In this document: positions 34,500 to 47,665 of the stretch, one piece after another
Numbering within the stretch: position 1 is the first letter of the stretch
Layout of the letters: every line of letters starts with the position of its first letter
NCBI GenBank assembly: GCA_026874595.1
Contig: CM049320.1
Location: 24,251,714-24,315,713 of the forward strand
DNA from: Sipunculus nudus
Lineage: Eukaryota > Annelida > Sipuncula > Golfingiida > Sipunculidae
DNA: 64,000 bases
Direction: 5' to 3'
Translations under genes and position numbers: made by a program
Notes under the pieces: generated by a model
Seen by the model: only the letters and a program-made list of their open reading frames with translations
What the model was told of the DNA's origin: nothing
Databases searched by the model: none

Positions 34500-36265
34500 C
34501 TAAAATGTAAACAGTAACAGTGCCCTTTCGTGCTTATCTACACCTTGATTTATCCATATATAAGGGTGCATGTAATCCATGTCTCTTGGTTTGAGCAGGT
34601 CACGAACAAAAGTGCCGTTTCAGAGTCAATTAAAAAATTCTGTTTGTACTGCGATCGGCTACTATCAAATTACCGTTAGCAAGGTAATTGACATCTTCTG
34701 GATAAGATAAATTAATAGTGTCATGATCCACGGTGTATAACGGACTCCCACAACCGTCATATACAATAACTGCAGGACCCTCTGGGGATACAAATACAAA
34801 CCACGCCGACGTACCACGTGTGACTCTCAAAAAGCTGCAGTTATGAGATTTCTCAATCAGTTTCTCTTTGATGCCCCTTTTTACCAAGGACCGCCGTTGT
34901 ATTCCAGCTGTATAACTAAGTGTGTAGAGATCGTCTTCCTCACCATGTATCTGGCGTAGATCTCGACACGCCGGAACTAATTTAAAAGTTTTTGGGGGAA
35001 CTTCGCTGGAGTATCTTATTACCGGTTCTATATTCCTGGCAGCGAGGTCACTTTGCTGGTTATATTCGGCTGAGAAGCTTCCATTGGTTTCAGTGCGACG
35101 TGGGAAACCGTCATCATCGCATACAATGGCGGATCCATCCGATAAGATTCTTATTTGACCTGGCTTTCTTATCATGCACCCTTCTCCGCATTGTATTTTA
35201 ACAACTAAGTGTTGTTTATTCATGTGTTGTACACTTTGAAGGACCCCGTTGACTCTGCAAGGCAATGAAAAATTCTGCAAAGCTCCCTGGAAGTTTTCCA
35301 CACCATCTATTGAGCAGGTGGCATTTGAGATGAGCCTGGTCCCTGGTATTGCAACATTTGTAGAAATTTTACTTAAAAACTCGGCTAGTTCGTTTTTTAT
35401 TTTTTTTTGTGCAATCGTCGATGCTCTATCAGGTTTTCTTCACAGAGCAAAATGGCACAATCTTCGTCTAAACATCGTCCCTTTCATGCATGTTGTATTG
35501 TGCTCTGCCACAAATTTGTTCACTGCCTATTAATGTTTTTCTGAGTGATCTTTGATCAATTTTTTAAACTGTTTTTCTAATTCAGCATTTGCTTTTCTAA
35601 ACAAAGCCTTGCAGATTCTGAAATGTTCTTGTTAAAGTTGGTCCAAGTTGTTACCTGTTGATCAAATATCTTCTAAAAACCTTCAATGGTGTCGCCCAAT
35701 TCCTTTCTTTGGTTCTTTATGATTGCCATAACCCGATTTTGTGCCTCCTTTATATCGCATATTTCATGATCTTGGTGATTCAGTGCACAGTTTTACCATA
35801 CATTCAAGCCAGTAATATTCCACACCATTTTTGTGATTGATACACAGGTCTTCAAAACAAGATGTGACGCAAATGGTTTTATCTTTTGGTGCCGAGAAAC
35901 GCAATCTTTGCATAAACGCCGGTTGCAGTTTTTACACATGGTTTCACTGGGTTTGAAGTCTTCTTGTACACATGTTAATCATAGGAATAGATCACTTAAA
36001 TTTGTCATATTTTCTGCTACTTCTGATACCTTGAAATTAACAGGCAAAGCAGATATACCCTCTCGAATTAATTTGGTTTTGTTACGACACACTGGGCACT
36101 ATATATGCAGATGACTCCCTGCCTGTCATAAGCGATTTGTAGGCCACTGTGGCGGACAGCTAAGACAGAAAGATTGCTCACATGGAAGACCCATAGGCTT
36201 CTTATTGGTCTTCTCTCAAAATAAATAGAGCATGATACGACATGCGTGTCTCCCGCTGCGGCCAT
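34500..36265 (-). pseudogene. decayed TRIM-like gene
   Basis: The ATG at 36,265 (MAAAGDTHVV) follows an acceptor at 36,274-36,273 (CTGTATTTCAG), as in the paralogues. The RING is ruined: CSIY in place of CxxC, then a frameshift. Further fragments recall LPVNFKVSEVAENM, CNRRLC and B-box 2 in changing frames between 36,100 and 35,750. The coiled-coil part (about 35,300-35,700) has no long frame. The propeller is better kept: an open stretch at 35,301-34,630 carries GQIRILSDGSAIVCDDDGFP, LYTLSYTAGIQRRSLVKRG and ANGNLIVADRSTNRIF. It then stops, and RDLLKPRDMDYMHPYIWI continues in another frame to a TAG at 34,502-34,500. Uneven decay suggests the N-terminal half was lost first. Confidence 0.82.
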
Positions 36266-37540
36266 TATAAGTCTGAAATACAGAAACCCATATGACAATA
36301 CAATCGCATATATTATAACACGTAATATATTATGTTATTTTTTATATCAGGTTGCTTATACAACATATTGTTACTTTGTCTAAATTATAAATACTATGAT
36401 AACAAACTGATATTTTGAGCTTGTGACCACTAAGCATAATGTGAGGGGTTTTCTATAGATTTTTTGTGGCGGCAAGTAATTATTCATAAACAGAAACAAA
36501 CAAAGTAAAGTGCCAAATATCATGTGTACAGTCCCTTCACATTAACTTTGTTATATTACAGTGAAATATAAAATTCGATATATGCACTTATTTTTCAAGG
36601 GAATATTTCCATTATTACGATATTGCCATACGAATACATTCGGATTTAATATCTTCTTGTATTCACATACAACCTTGCCATCACATACCAATTACCATTA
36701 ATTAAGTTAAATAATCAATAATACAATTTTTAGGTAAATAGTCTAAGTTAAATGTTACATATAACTAATAATATGTCCTAATTATTGGACAGAACTTTTG
36801 TCGTTCTAGGGTAGAATCTATTCATTAAACGAGAAAAGTATGATAAGTATAGTATATCATGTAATCCGTCTGCATTTAAGTTCTTTTAAGTATTTAAGGT
36901 CGCGGGCCAATAGAGGCTTCTGTATGTAAGGTGACTGTTATGTCTCCTTGATACAGCACATATCCCGGGTTGTGTAGATACTTTTAGTAAAAGAATGAGA
37001 TATGTGACCTTAAGGTGGGCAGTATGCCAAATCAAACTCTAAACCACTAAGTAAGCCCACAGTGTGGCAAAAATAAAACAAGTGAACTATGGGCTTCTTA
37101 ATGTGTGTAATGTTCACATTACGGCTGAATAGTGATCTTCATGTTGTTTCTTTATGGCCCCGAATATTAAAATTTGTTCAGACGGAAATTATCAATATGT
37201 CGTTAATTGCAGTTTATAATGCATTGTACACAACGGCTGACAAACCCTTTAGAGAAATACTCATGCAGCACACTCAATGTATAAGGCACACTGTGTGAAC
37301 AAAGTATTCCAAGTTATTAACCTTAACAAGTTCTGCTTTATATGGCACATGTATCGTAGTGACCATAACGTATAATATTTAGAAATATTCTTAAAGAAAA
37401 TAATTTGTGCCCTCGCCCGGTCTGGTATTAATACTTAACTAATGAATGATGTAGTTTTAATATTATTTTTGTCGAAAGTCCCGGACAACATATGCTATCA
37501 TAAAGGAGTTCATAATATAAGATTTTAATTAAAAGAAACT

Positions 37541-37557
37541 ACATATATATATATATG

Positions 37558-37611
<54 letters not shown>
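37541..37611. repeat. (TA)n microsatellite, interrupted
   Basis: About 71 bases of TA with GT and AA interruptions near 37,557-37,570. Confidence 0.95.
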
Positions 37612-37615
<4 letters not shown>

Positions 37616-39376
37616 GATATTATTCATGTGTCCTTTATACAACAGAATGGTTGTATAACCTTTATAATTATAGTATAGTTTCTCCTTGGCATATATTAAC
37701 ATCAGGTGAGATATGAGTGTGGGACGTGTACACTTTGCACTTGACAAGACACGTCCCTTTAACGTATATATGAGTCGATGTAAGAGAAGAATCACTTCAT
37801 ATGGGTCTCCGTTTTGGTTTATGTGTTTCGTTAGATATCTCAGGAAGTAGTATAAAATTACCATGAACTATTGTGGGATAGTTGGATGTTAAATGTGTGT
37901 TGATGAAGGATCATGATTCTTTAATGTTACTCATGACAGGAGTTACTGAGGAGTTACTTTCCTGATAGAGCCGATTCATAGATGAACAACGCTGAAAATA
38001 GTACTTCTATGACAATTTAGTATTTAATATAAAACTGAGTATACGTGACAGATTTTTGTGACAATTATCTTAAGGGAAGGTCTTTATATACAACCAGTAT
38101 GTGCGCATGTGATCAGGTGCCCTATATCTCAGTGTAATATAAATTACTCAGAGTTCCAATTTTGCAATACAATCTGCATTTTTAATACTCAGGGTGGTAG
38201 AATATGTAAATCATTCACAACCAAACCGGACAATTGACTGAAGTGTCACAATCGCCAAAGTAAGATCCAAATTGATCATGTTAAATGCGTTGACCAAATA
38301 AGACCAAATGCGTTGCCTTAATGTTATATAGTGATTTTACTTAACTTTATAACTCGCTAAAAATTTACTCTGCCCCTAATTTTGTATTTATGTAATTTAT
38401 AATAATTTATTTATAAACATATTAAATATGATGTCTTAATGGTCTGTAAGTCTGATGTCGTATCTATTAAATATAGATAGGCGGATACTAAGTTATATAA
38501 TGAACAAACGTATTACATGATCGGTCCTTAACTTGAGTGAAGGACACATTGGATGTTATTTATAGCAACTTGGGTCTATAACCTCGAGTGAAACCACTGA
38601 GCAAACAAAACATACACACAAAAAAGCCAGGGAATGCCTTAACGTAACTGTTAAGTAGCTCTGCGGACCTGAATTGTTAATGAGTTGAACTTTTTCCTTT
38701 CAAGCAAGATACTGATAAAAGTGTATATGCTTTATCATATCTCATGTTTTATATACATGTGCCGTCCTTATTTCGAATGCAAAACGACATTTTTCTTGAT
38801 ATATGTATCTAATTAGGAACCCATCGGGTATTAAATAACCCATTAGAGTGATATTTATTTAGAATTAACTTCGATATTGTCAAATTCGATTCGGGCATGC
38901 ATAGAAAAATAATATGAAATAATTAAAACCCCTACTAATAACTAAGTTATCATATTCACGGGACGAGCATACGGGCCGGTACAACAATGAACGGTGTCAT
39001 GTCCCGTTAAACGCTCTTGTAAATCATGCTTGAATATACGTCTTTTCCCTTTTTGTTAATCAATGTAATAATTTATTTGAATAGCCTTTGGCCTTAATAT
39101 GGACAACAAGGCCGAGTCAAACAGCACAGACAAGTGAAATATTATTAGTTGATGGGACAGACTTTGTACGACTAAAGAACAGAAATGGTATCCTGATTAA
39201 TACGATAACACACACAGAAGGAGTTGCTTGTGTGTCACGTGTATCTGACCATCGATATTTGTAGACTGTCAGAAAGCGAAATTGACTTTGATAAACGTTT
39301 TCGTGTAACACAGCAATGATACGACACAGATATCTTTAGGAGCGATTAAAGGAAAGGGTGCTGTGTTGTGCAGAGT

Positions 39377-39436
39377 AATCGCCAGCTTCTTCAACGGTCC
39401 TGTGGCGTAGTAAATGCAAATATCACTAGTTTACCT
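39377..39436. repeat. dispersed 60-bp repeat D, copy 2
   Basis: Matches 27,591-27,651 (AATCGCCAGCTTCTTCAACG ... ATGCAAATATCACT). Confidence 0.85.
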
Positions 39437-41089
39437 AATTCATTTTGCAAAGATGGGTGACCCTCGCAGTGCGTTTTCGCCTATGTCTTGTCTTGCGACT
39501 CCTGTAAATGCTTATCAGCCTGCTGAGTCGTGTATTCTCGGCTAGTGTTTGGCTCAAAATGATGTTAAAATCTTTAATTATGAATAATTCCTTAAAATTT
39601 TATTTTAATTCAAAATTTAAAGAACATCATACAGGAGGAGTGTTACACTAAAAGTTACTTTCAAGCACGTTTTATATGCATAACGGTGTACTCTTGGCTT
39701 CCAATATCACGAAATACTTGGGTGCTTTGAATGATAATAAAATCGCTGACTAAGTCATCTGAGCCCTAGCGATTGTCCTAACCAATGAATCTAAAGTGAA
39801 CCGATCCATGACTTGTCTTTGTGACCAGTTGTACCCTTACATGGCTGCAGGAACTACTTTAAAACCTGCCGCTTCGTCTGTGTTGTCTGCTGAATTTATC
39901 CGCGATCAGAAAAAGAGGCGCAAGTTAATTCTGAGAGAGTCTGGATTACTCAGGTCAGTTCTATGTGCATGTTTGCGCTTAGTGCGTTCGCTTTCGTCGA
40001 ATTAGGTGTATTATAGGATAATCATGCGCTATATATGGATTTGGACATTAAGATTTACAAAAACACATGCTAACACACACACACATTTATCTAATACAGA
40101 TTCAGAAAATCTTAACTTAATTAATCTGTATATTTTCCATTACATTATATATATAGTTGAATATCAGACACAATAAAAATTAAAACTTCTATCCTAATAA
40201 AAAAAATATATTTAGATCGTCTTAAGACAAGATATATTATCTAACCATCAGCAGAAAATCCTTCACTATAATATCCTAAGACATTATTTCATTCCATAAG
40301 TCATTTTTCTCTGATAGAGAAAGAAAAATATATTGAGTAGGGCAAGAACATCAATCATTTCAAGAGCATATTTTTCAGTGATGAAGACACTACAGGTTGC
40401 AATAATAATCTAAATCATTCTATTGAGATACCCAATGTCAAATGCATAACACATTATTATAATGTATTAATTTTTTAGAAAGTCTACAAATTTTGCTCAA
40501 AATGGATCATACACAATAACATTCACATTTATTATTCACTTTTTAAAATGGCTCGCCTGATTTTGCCTTCAACGGTGACCTCACATAGATCTTACAGAAA
40601 GTGACTATATACATGTGTTGAGCTAAACGTGTCACATGATTCTCAGACACCAGTTTCAAGATCAGTCCAGGCCTTTTAAAAATTATTTAACACCATAGGT
40701 TACACGTCAAATATAAAGAATAAAGCTCATCAAGCTGAACAGGCATGGTTAATTTCAAAGCATCAAATGCATCATTGTATGATAACGTCGAACATTATCA
40801 TTGAATTTTACTCAAGATGGACTAATTTTAGTGATATTTCACACTTGTCAGTCACATTTGTGAAACGTGCTTGGCATTAATACTTTGAACTATCTAGTTG
40901 CAACCCAGCCCCGCATTTTGAAAATATATTATGAAGAATGTAGATGCTTCAATATTACATATATTGCAGTTTATGTTGTGAACATCTAGCAATCCGTGCA
41001 TGTTGTGGGCCAATATTGCAAAGCAATGCCTGATGGTCCTGACGTTGCCACTTTAATTGTAAGTAGCAGTAAACGTCCGTAGTTTGTCC

Positions 41090-42949
41090 TTAGAATTTGA
41101 ATAAGAACAATTTTGGCTCATCGAAACCACGCTGACTGACCCACAGATATGGGCTGATGTAATCCATGTCCCATGGCCTGCACAACCCATCTCTAGCTGT
41201 GAGCAGGTTGCGGACAAACGTGCCATCAGTTTTCAACTCGACAATTCTATCATTCCTATGGTCCATTACAATAATGTTCCCGTTTGACAGGACCTTGACA
41301 TTGCATGGTACACTGAATTCCAATTCGGAACTTCCTGGACCCCCTATATTATAAAGCAGCTGCCCAGAATGTGTGTATACCTCAACTACATGATTATACT
41401 GATTTGTGCAGAAAAATAGCGTACCCCTGTCAGAGACACATACTGGCATAAAGTGACATATGCCACGTGAGTTTATTATTTTTTGCTCGGCGTAACTGTT
41501 TTTTAAACACCTTTGTTGAATTCCTGTTTCGATTACCAAGATAAAGATGATGTCCTTGACAACCTTGATCTGGTGTACATCCTTGAAAGGGGGATTCAAA
41601 GTGTATCTCTCCTCAGAACCGTCTGCTGAATATTTTACAACATGATCTGCACTTCCAGTCGCAAAATACACGTTGTCTTCATAAATACTCACACATGATA
41701 AACCCGTGCAGGCAAACTTACGTATACAGTCTCCCTGAAGGGTAAATATTTGCGAAAATCCGTCAGGATCTGTAACAATGGCTGATGCATCCGAGAACAT
41801 TGTCACCTCGCCTGGGGTTTTAATGTCGTTCTCGATTCCACATGGTATTTCAAAAACTAAATGGGGCCTTGACATGTTTTCGTTTAATATATTTTCCCTG
41901 CATTGTAGTACACTTCTGATACCACATGATAAACTGCAGGCTGAAATAGCTCTCTTGACTGCATCAGCTTGTTTGATTACACAACAAACGTTTCTCTGTA
42001 AAAAGCTCTCTCCTTCGGGGATGATTTTGGCGTAGCTTGTAGCGGCCATCTTTTCTGTGATCAATGTGTCAATTTCCCGAAGATATTCTACTTGCGTCTG
42101 TTGCTTATCAGAACGAAGTAGTGTATCACCGCTTTCTTTAAGAATTCTTCCTAGCCGCAGGGCCTCTCTGCGGTCCTTGTAAAATTCTTTAACGTCTCTT
42201 TGGTGTTGTTTCTCATGGTTCTGCACTAAAGCTGAAAAATGTTGATCCAACAAATCCTTGATATCCTTTAAACACACTTCAGCACACCTTGCTCCAATTT
42301 CTTTAGATGCTTGCGCAAGCGATTCTTCCTCATTTATATCTTTCTCCATGTGGTTTAACTGCTGGTCAAACAGTTTTAGTTTACCCGCTAGGCGAGCTTT
42401 AATGTCGTTTTCAGCGCTGTCGGTGTTCGTTAGATCATGTTCCTTATGCCTGTTTATCACACAGCTAATACACAGCCTTTCCATGCAGTTTAAACAAAAA
42501 TACTCAACAGCAGCCTTGTGATCAATACATAAATCTTCAATTATCACATGGGATGAAAAGAGTTTAATTTGTTTATGGCTTGCAGTACAGTTTACACAGA
42601 GCCGCCTATTGCAGGTTTTGCAGATGGCCTTTATTTGAGCTGACAAGCCTGACTGTGTGCATGTTTGGCACCGGTATTCTGCCTTGAGTCCCTCCATAAG
42701 ATCCGCTACTTCTGACACCTTGAAATCGACTGGTAGATTTGATATTCCTCCAAATGGTAGCCTGGATACCTGGCGACATACTGGACATTCGACAGAAGCA
42801 TTGCCTTCCCTCCCCTGGTTTACACGTGTCACGTGCCATTGCTCTATACAATCAAGACAGAACGAGTGCTGGCAAGGAAGGCCCCTGGGACTCCTATCAA
42901 CCTTTTTCCCAAAGCAAATAGCACAGCATAAGATGTTTGAATCGCCCAT
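41090..42949 (-). CDS. TRIM-like E3 ubiquitin ligase: RING, two B-boxes, coiled coil, NHL-like propeller
   Basis: This intact 619-codon frame starts at ATG 42,949 (MGDSNILC). A splice acceptor 13 bases upstream (42,963-42,962, ...CTCATTTAAG) implies a leader intron and a single coding exon. The RING (residues 9-58) has C9, C12, C26, H28, C31, C34, C55 and C58, a C3HC4 pattern. B-box 1-like zinc region is about 94-134 (CQTCTQSG ... CNRRLCVNC) and B-box 2 about 141-171 (CIDHKAAVEYFCLNCMERLC). A charged coiled coil spans roughly 175-300. From about 365 to the end, repeated blades (EVTMFSDASAIVTDPDG, LLYNIGGPGSSELEFSVP, LSNGNIIVMDHRNDRI) form an NHL-like propeller, which usually binds substrate or RNA. 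The family acts as cytosolic ubiquitin ligases, often in immunity; the substrate is unknown. It is the only undamaged copy of four here. Confidence 0.9.
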   Translation of the reverse strand: MGDSNILCCAICFGKKVDRSPRGLPCQHSFCLDCIEQWHVTRVNQGREGNASVECPVCRQVSRLPFGGISNLPVDFKVSEVADLMEGLKAEYRCQTCTQSGLSAQIKAICKTCNRRLCVNCTASHKQIKLFSSHVIIEDLCIDHKAAVEYFCLNCMERLCISCVINRHKEHDLTNTDSAENDIKARLAGKLKLFDQQLNHMEKDINEEESLAQASKEIGARCAEVCLKDIKDLLDQHFSALVQNHEKQHQRDVKEFYKDRREALRLGRILKESGDTLLRSDKQQTQVEYLREIDTLITEKMAATSYAKIIPEGESFLQRNVCCVIKQADAVKRAISACSLSCGIRSVLQCRENILNENMSRPHLVFEIPCGIENDIKTPGEVTMFSDASAIVTDPDGFSQIFTLQGDCIRKFACTGLSCVSIYEDNVYFATGSADHVVKYSADGSEERYTLNPPFKDVHQIKVVKDIIFILVIETGIQQRCLKNSYAEQKIINSRGICHFMPVCVSDRGTLFFCTNQYNHVVEVYTHSGQLLYNIGGPGSSELEFSVPCNVKVLSNGNIIVMDHRNDRIVELKTDGTFVRNLLTARDGLCRPWDMDYISPYLWVSQRGFDEPKLFLFKF

Positions 42950-42961
42950 AGTGGCCTTAAC

Positions 42962-42963
42962 CT
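42962..42963 (-). other. splice acceptor of the leader intron of the intact TRIM-like gene
   Basis: Pyrimidine-rich TTTTTTCTCATTTAAG on the minus strand ends 12 bases before the ATG. The two paralogues have an acceptor at the corresponding place. The donor exon upstream was not located. Confidence 0.55.
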
Positions 42964-42964
42964 T

Positions 42965-44780
42965 AAATGAGAAAAAATAGCAACATTACTACAAACATAA
43001 AATCTGGATTAGATAAACCTGTTTACATGTGTTGTCATGTGGCATATGTGTCAATCAATGCATTCTTAAAACCATTTCCAAATCACTAAATATAATATTG
43101 CCACATAGAATGGATAAAAAATAAAACCTTTATTCACAGAAATAACAAATCCAAGCCTGCAGTAGATTATTATTAGCTTTAATAAATTTTCGTAAGTGTA
43201 CTTGTAAATCGGATAGTGTATTATATGTCTGCATGGCATATATGAAAAAAAAAAGAGGCCAAAGAGTCATGACACTCAGCTTATTTGTTACTTGAAAGGA
43301 ATTTTTTTTTTCAGAGAGATCAGATGGATGTCTCCTGATATGAGATGTTAATGCTTTAATCAGGACATTGGTTTTTAAGCATTGTATGGCCTGATTTATT
43401 AGCTTTGTTTTTAGCTTGTCTTTCCAGATCAAGCCTGCTTGGGAGAGTTTCCAGTCCGTATAAACGAAAGATCAGACAGATGACAGACCTACAGCTAAAC
43501 CATCTTCTTCAACTACTAAAAATCTAAATTATCATTTAAATTTTTATGTATCAGGGCAATCCATAAAGCCATTGTTGAGAAACTGCACTTGTACTTGCTA
43601 TATAATGTGATAGTCTCAAATAATATGGAAAAATAAAGAAGGCACCACTGGTCATTTTCAAGTGATAAAAGTAACTGTTATCAACCAGTTGAACAAATTT
43701 AAGGAAAAACCACGAAGGAACTGCTGAGAAAATTATGTAACTAAAAATATAAGTAAAAATATTTTACATGGAAAAGGACATTCTGGTACCAACACACTTG
43801 TCAAACTGATTATTCTCTCCATGGCCGTTAAGCATACCAATATTCATTGAAATATATGAAACCACAACTGAGAAACTGACATGATCGTTGTAATAATTAA
43901 GTATAGGAAAAATAGTGGTAGGAATTGGCTGTAAAATCAGATTCGATGACAAAAAGATAAAAAAGGACCGATGATAGATTGTTTTATATACCTTTATTTC
44001 CATGAAATATGCTATATAAGTTGGTATTCAGATAAAGACGGATGATATATATTTATCATGGTAATAATACGGGTCATGAGGCATCATCGGGTTTGTGTTG
44101 TACCTATGGCAGATAGGTGGTCGATTTAAGTATAGAATAAGTATTAGTATCAAAACCCCTGTTTATGGTTACGCTGAAAGGGCAAAGGAGCGGGCCGTGT
44201 TGTTGACACTTGCTTACAGTTTAGCTTTCATGTTGTTCACTACATTTGTCAAATCTTCCTTGTATCTCTGACAGGACTTGATTTTTTTAGTAATCGTTTG
44301 TGATCAGTTTTGTTTTTAAAAGAAATTTTGATAATGAAAGTAAACAGCCAATTATCCATGTAATCGATTAATGAAAATAACGCTAAAAAATTAAAGTGAA
44401 TAAAAATGAATTTGCTTATGCTTTCGAAGATGCCTGAACTGTCTTAAGTGATGACTATGTAATGATTAAAAGTTACTGTGACGTGACACTGAAATCCGGT
44501 GATGGAAAAATCTCAAAAGGAGCTTACACGCATAATGATAATCATTTAATGATGTCAGATACGCTGGCAAAAACGCGGAAGCGTAATTACTGCTGGCCCG
44601 AGGTATGATTAATTGTCTCACGTTTGGTGGTGTAGGCCTACTTGTAAAATTAAACTTACATATTAATCTTAAAATATTGCTTTAAGTTTCTAAGGACCTA
44701 CTAACTTAATTAGGCTACTTACCCATGGAACCCTCGAACGTTCTATTAGACTCTACATTTTTTTAAATCCCGGACCCTAA

Positions 44781-44840
<60 letters not shown>

Positions 44841-46540
44841 GATATATATACAGGTGCTTCCTAAGCAGCACTGGGCCTGCCGAAATGTGCAGTTTCCTAT
44901 GAGAGTGATATGTTTGGACATGGGCTGTAGCTCTGAGTTATAGTATCCAAACCGTGAACTGAGACTTATATTTCATATCCTACTCCCCCAACCTAAAATC
45001 TTATTTAATAAATATTTCTTTCCGATAAAGGGACAGACGGACAAAGGGCCAGTGCTTCGTTTGTGGCAAATGTGGTATTACTCTAGAGCACCATCGGCGT
45101 TCATGTTCATCGCTGGTTGCTGAGCGTTTATAGAGATCAACAATTTAGAAAGTTTCCTTTTGCTCATTACTTATTATTGTTTAATTAGACGCACACTCTG
45201 GTTCACACGCAGCATTGCACATTATACTTCATCACACTAGACTAATTATAAACATATATGTGAAATAATCGTGATCCGACAGAATATATGAAACCGCAGA
45301 GGAATCATATGCATAACTTGGGAAAGGGTAGTGTCTTATAATAAAAAAGGGTTAGATAGTATTTGCCTGAAGGACCTGACCGGTGATCACATTGATAAGA
45401 ATTGACTTGGCAAAAGTTGTAAAAATGACTTTTATATGCTTTAATATTCCCTATAAACATTTCAATGTATTCAGTGTGTAACCATGGTGTTCTTGTGTTC
45501 TCGATCTAAAGGAAGAGTGTCATAATAAATGATATAACTATGTTGCATCTGGTCCAATGTGTAGGATACTATAGGTAATTGAGACTGTAGACAGATGGAC
45601 AGACTGTATAAACAGCTTTGACTCTTCCCGATCCACCAAACATCAAAATACTCATATTTCAAGTGGCCACGAGGCCGGATATGGTTATTATATTTCATGA
45701 TTTTTTCAACTGATAACCTTGTGGCATGAGTAATGACTCATTACTCTATTGAAGTGCCAATGTACTTAAACCAGACACCAAAAATACCAAGCTGGGCTCC
45801 TGATTGTTGCGAATGTGATCATAAACTAGACTGTAATCAACAAATAACAATCTAACAAGATAAAGATTAAAAATAGGACACCAAAGAAACAAAAAGATTT
45901 TAAAGGTTGATATGTATAAAAGTTATGTTAGCGAAATGGATATAAATACAAAACATTCTTTAAATAACGAAGGATGAATCATGCAGTAACAAAATAAGAG
46001 TATAAATACATCATAAAGAAATATTGGCACAACTATGTGTTATTGTAGCATGTCACCGCTAGGATAAATCAAAAACAGTACGAACGGGTAACGCAAACCT
46101 GCGAAATGACTTTTCAGTGTATACCATTTCCATCAATATACAATGAACCAGCATAGCTATTCATACATATATATTTTACATATGCCGCACACCATATAAG
46201 GTCATATAATTTCTGATCCTGTTTCTGATTAATTTACCATTTGCATTATTTTCGGTAGCATATTTTCTTTTAATCTGTATATATTAAAGATTAAAAGATA
46301 TTATTTTATATTCAAGAGGATCACTACATTGTTTAAATATTTCTACTCTCTGAATTGCTTTACTTTATCTCTCTTTAAATTATTTGTTTACACTATAGTA
46401 TTGCTATGTTATTATTATTATTAATGCTTTGTTTGTTGTTTTGTTTATGATTATTATTGCATTTTTTGCATAATCATCACGTTTTTTATTTTACTTTATT
46501 TAGCTTTACCATATTATTTACGTCTATGTTTATTTTTCTT
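42965..46540. other. region upstream of the intact TRIM-like gene
   Basis: It should contain the promoter and first exon of the TRIM-like gene, which I could not place. It holds a TA tract (44,785-44,839). No coding sequence was seen. Confidence 0.45.
44785..44839. repeat. (AT)n microsatellite, one interruption
   Basis: About 55 bases. Confidence 0.95.
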
Positions 46541-46544
46541 TTTT

Positions 46545-46860
46545 TCTTTTGCATACCGGCGGCATAGCATGGAACATCTAACGGGCCCGATGGTCGGGGC
46601 GGGAGAGACAACTCCCGAGCCGGACAGAGCATTGGATATCGTACCCCCCCCCCACCTCCCTCACAAAGGGAGTAGGGTTGGGTATCCGGCTCGCCGGACA
46701 CCCTCGACCGATTAATCGGACCGATTTTGGCATTCTACAGGCGACTTGGGTAGGGACTACTATTGGAAATGGCGGGCTGTACCACGGAAGGCCGCACTTT
46801 GGACCAAGCGACCCTTCGACGTGACGTCATAATGTTGATGACGTCGACCTTCGTTTGGTT
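46545..46860 (-). other. GC-rich island with CRE-like sites and an A-rich end
   Basis: A sharp rise in GC separates it from very AT-rich flanks. It holds a C10 run near 46,646 and a full CRE palindrome TGACGTCA at 46,822-46,829, with a second TGACGTCG at 46,839-46,846. On the minus strand it ends in an A-rich stretch (GCAAAAGAAAAAAAGAAAAA), as a retroposed copy would. It could be an inserted retroposon or a small promoter island; no protein motif was recognised. Confidence 0.4.
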
Positions 46861-47299
46861 TCGCAGAATTCCCGAGTGAAGCGATGCGTACTGAACTGAA
46901 CCACGCCAACACAAGGCATCATGGTCATAATATTACTAAATATCCAATCAGATTGTATATACACAGTTTCTGGCATTATGGACTCTATAGATTGTCGTTC
47001 CATCATACATAACATCTCTCTACACGTTTCCACTTAATTACCACGTGACGAATAAGCCTGTGTGCTTCGAAAGCTCGTGTGTTAAGAAACAAGTTAGTCT
47101 ATCTAAAAGGCGTCACTCTATCTTTACCTACGCTTCTACTATACAGCCTAACACGGCTATACCACTTATATATATAATATAATAGGCTTAAACCGCTTAA
47201 AGTTGAATATGCTAAGTCATGTGTTAGGTTATGTTTTAATTATTATTGCTATTATAATATTGTTATTTGTATGCAAATTTTGGCTATGTGATTAAAAGC

Positions 47300-47665
47300 A
47301 AGAAAGGTTTTGGGTGGCCTGATACTGAACACCCCTGGTATAAACTGTATAAACCAAGGCCGTTGAAATGTGTACAGGGCGTACGTGATAAGGCACAGTT
47401 CGTGAATAAAACGATTACATGAGATAAGACTAAATCCGCGTTGGTCTCATTTAAGGTCGCTTTATAGCAAGCCTCGTGCAGGTTCTGCACGCAATGCAAG
47501 AAAATGTCGCCATGTTGTGTACCTCTTTCATTCGTAGCATAGTTGTTGATATCAGATGGCTTCACTGAACAGTATAGGTTGTATCTGCTCAGATACACTG
47601 CCCGGTAAAAAACATAACATGATGTTGATATATTTTTGCTAAATATGGCTATCATTATTTGTTGC
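47300..47665. repeat. dispersed repeat B, copy 3 (partial)
   Basis: Matches about 8,730-9,170: GTATAAACTGT, CGTGATAAGGCACAGTTCGT, ATACCAGATGGCTTC-like and GCTAAATATGGCTATCATTA blocks in the same order. Confidence 0.75.

Larger units (their letters stand above)
36275..41089. other. intergenic, no confirmed gene
   Basis: AT-rich DNA with a TA tract at 37,541-37,611. Repeat D copy 2 (39,377-39,436) is followed by a 30-codon frame (39,452-39,544) and a 69-codon frame (39,796-40,005). The latter has a donor-like CAG/GTCAGT at about 39,950. These are not similar to anything I recognise and are left unannotated. Confidence 0.45.

Noticed and set aside
39796..40005. 69-codon plus frame with a donor-like CAG/GTCAGT inside
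   Set aside because: Plausible composition but no recognisable motif, no acceptor-bearing neighbour exon found, and no paralogue in the window; too weak to call.
46486..46701. 71-codon minus frame in the GC-rich island
   Set aside because: A poly-Gly run from the C tract and no domain; more likely part of a non-coding insertion.
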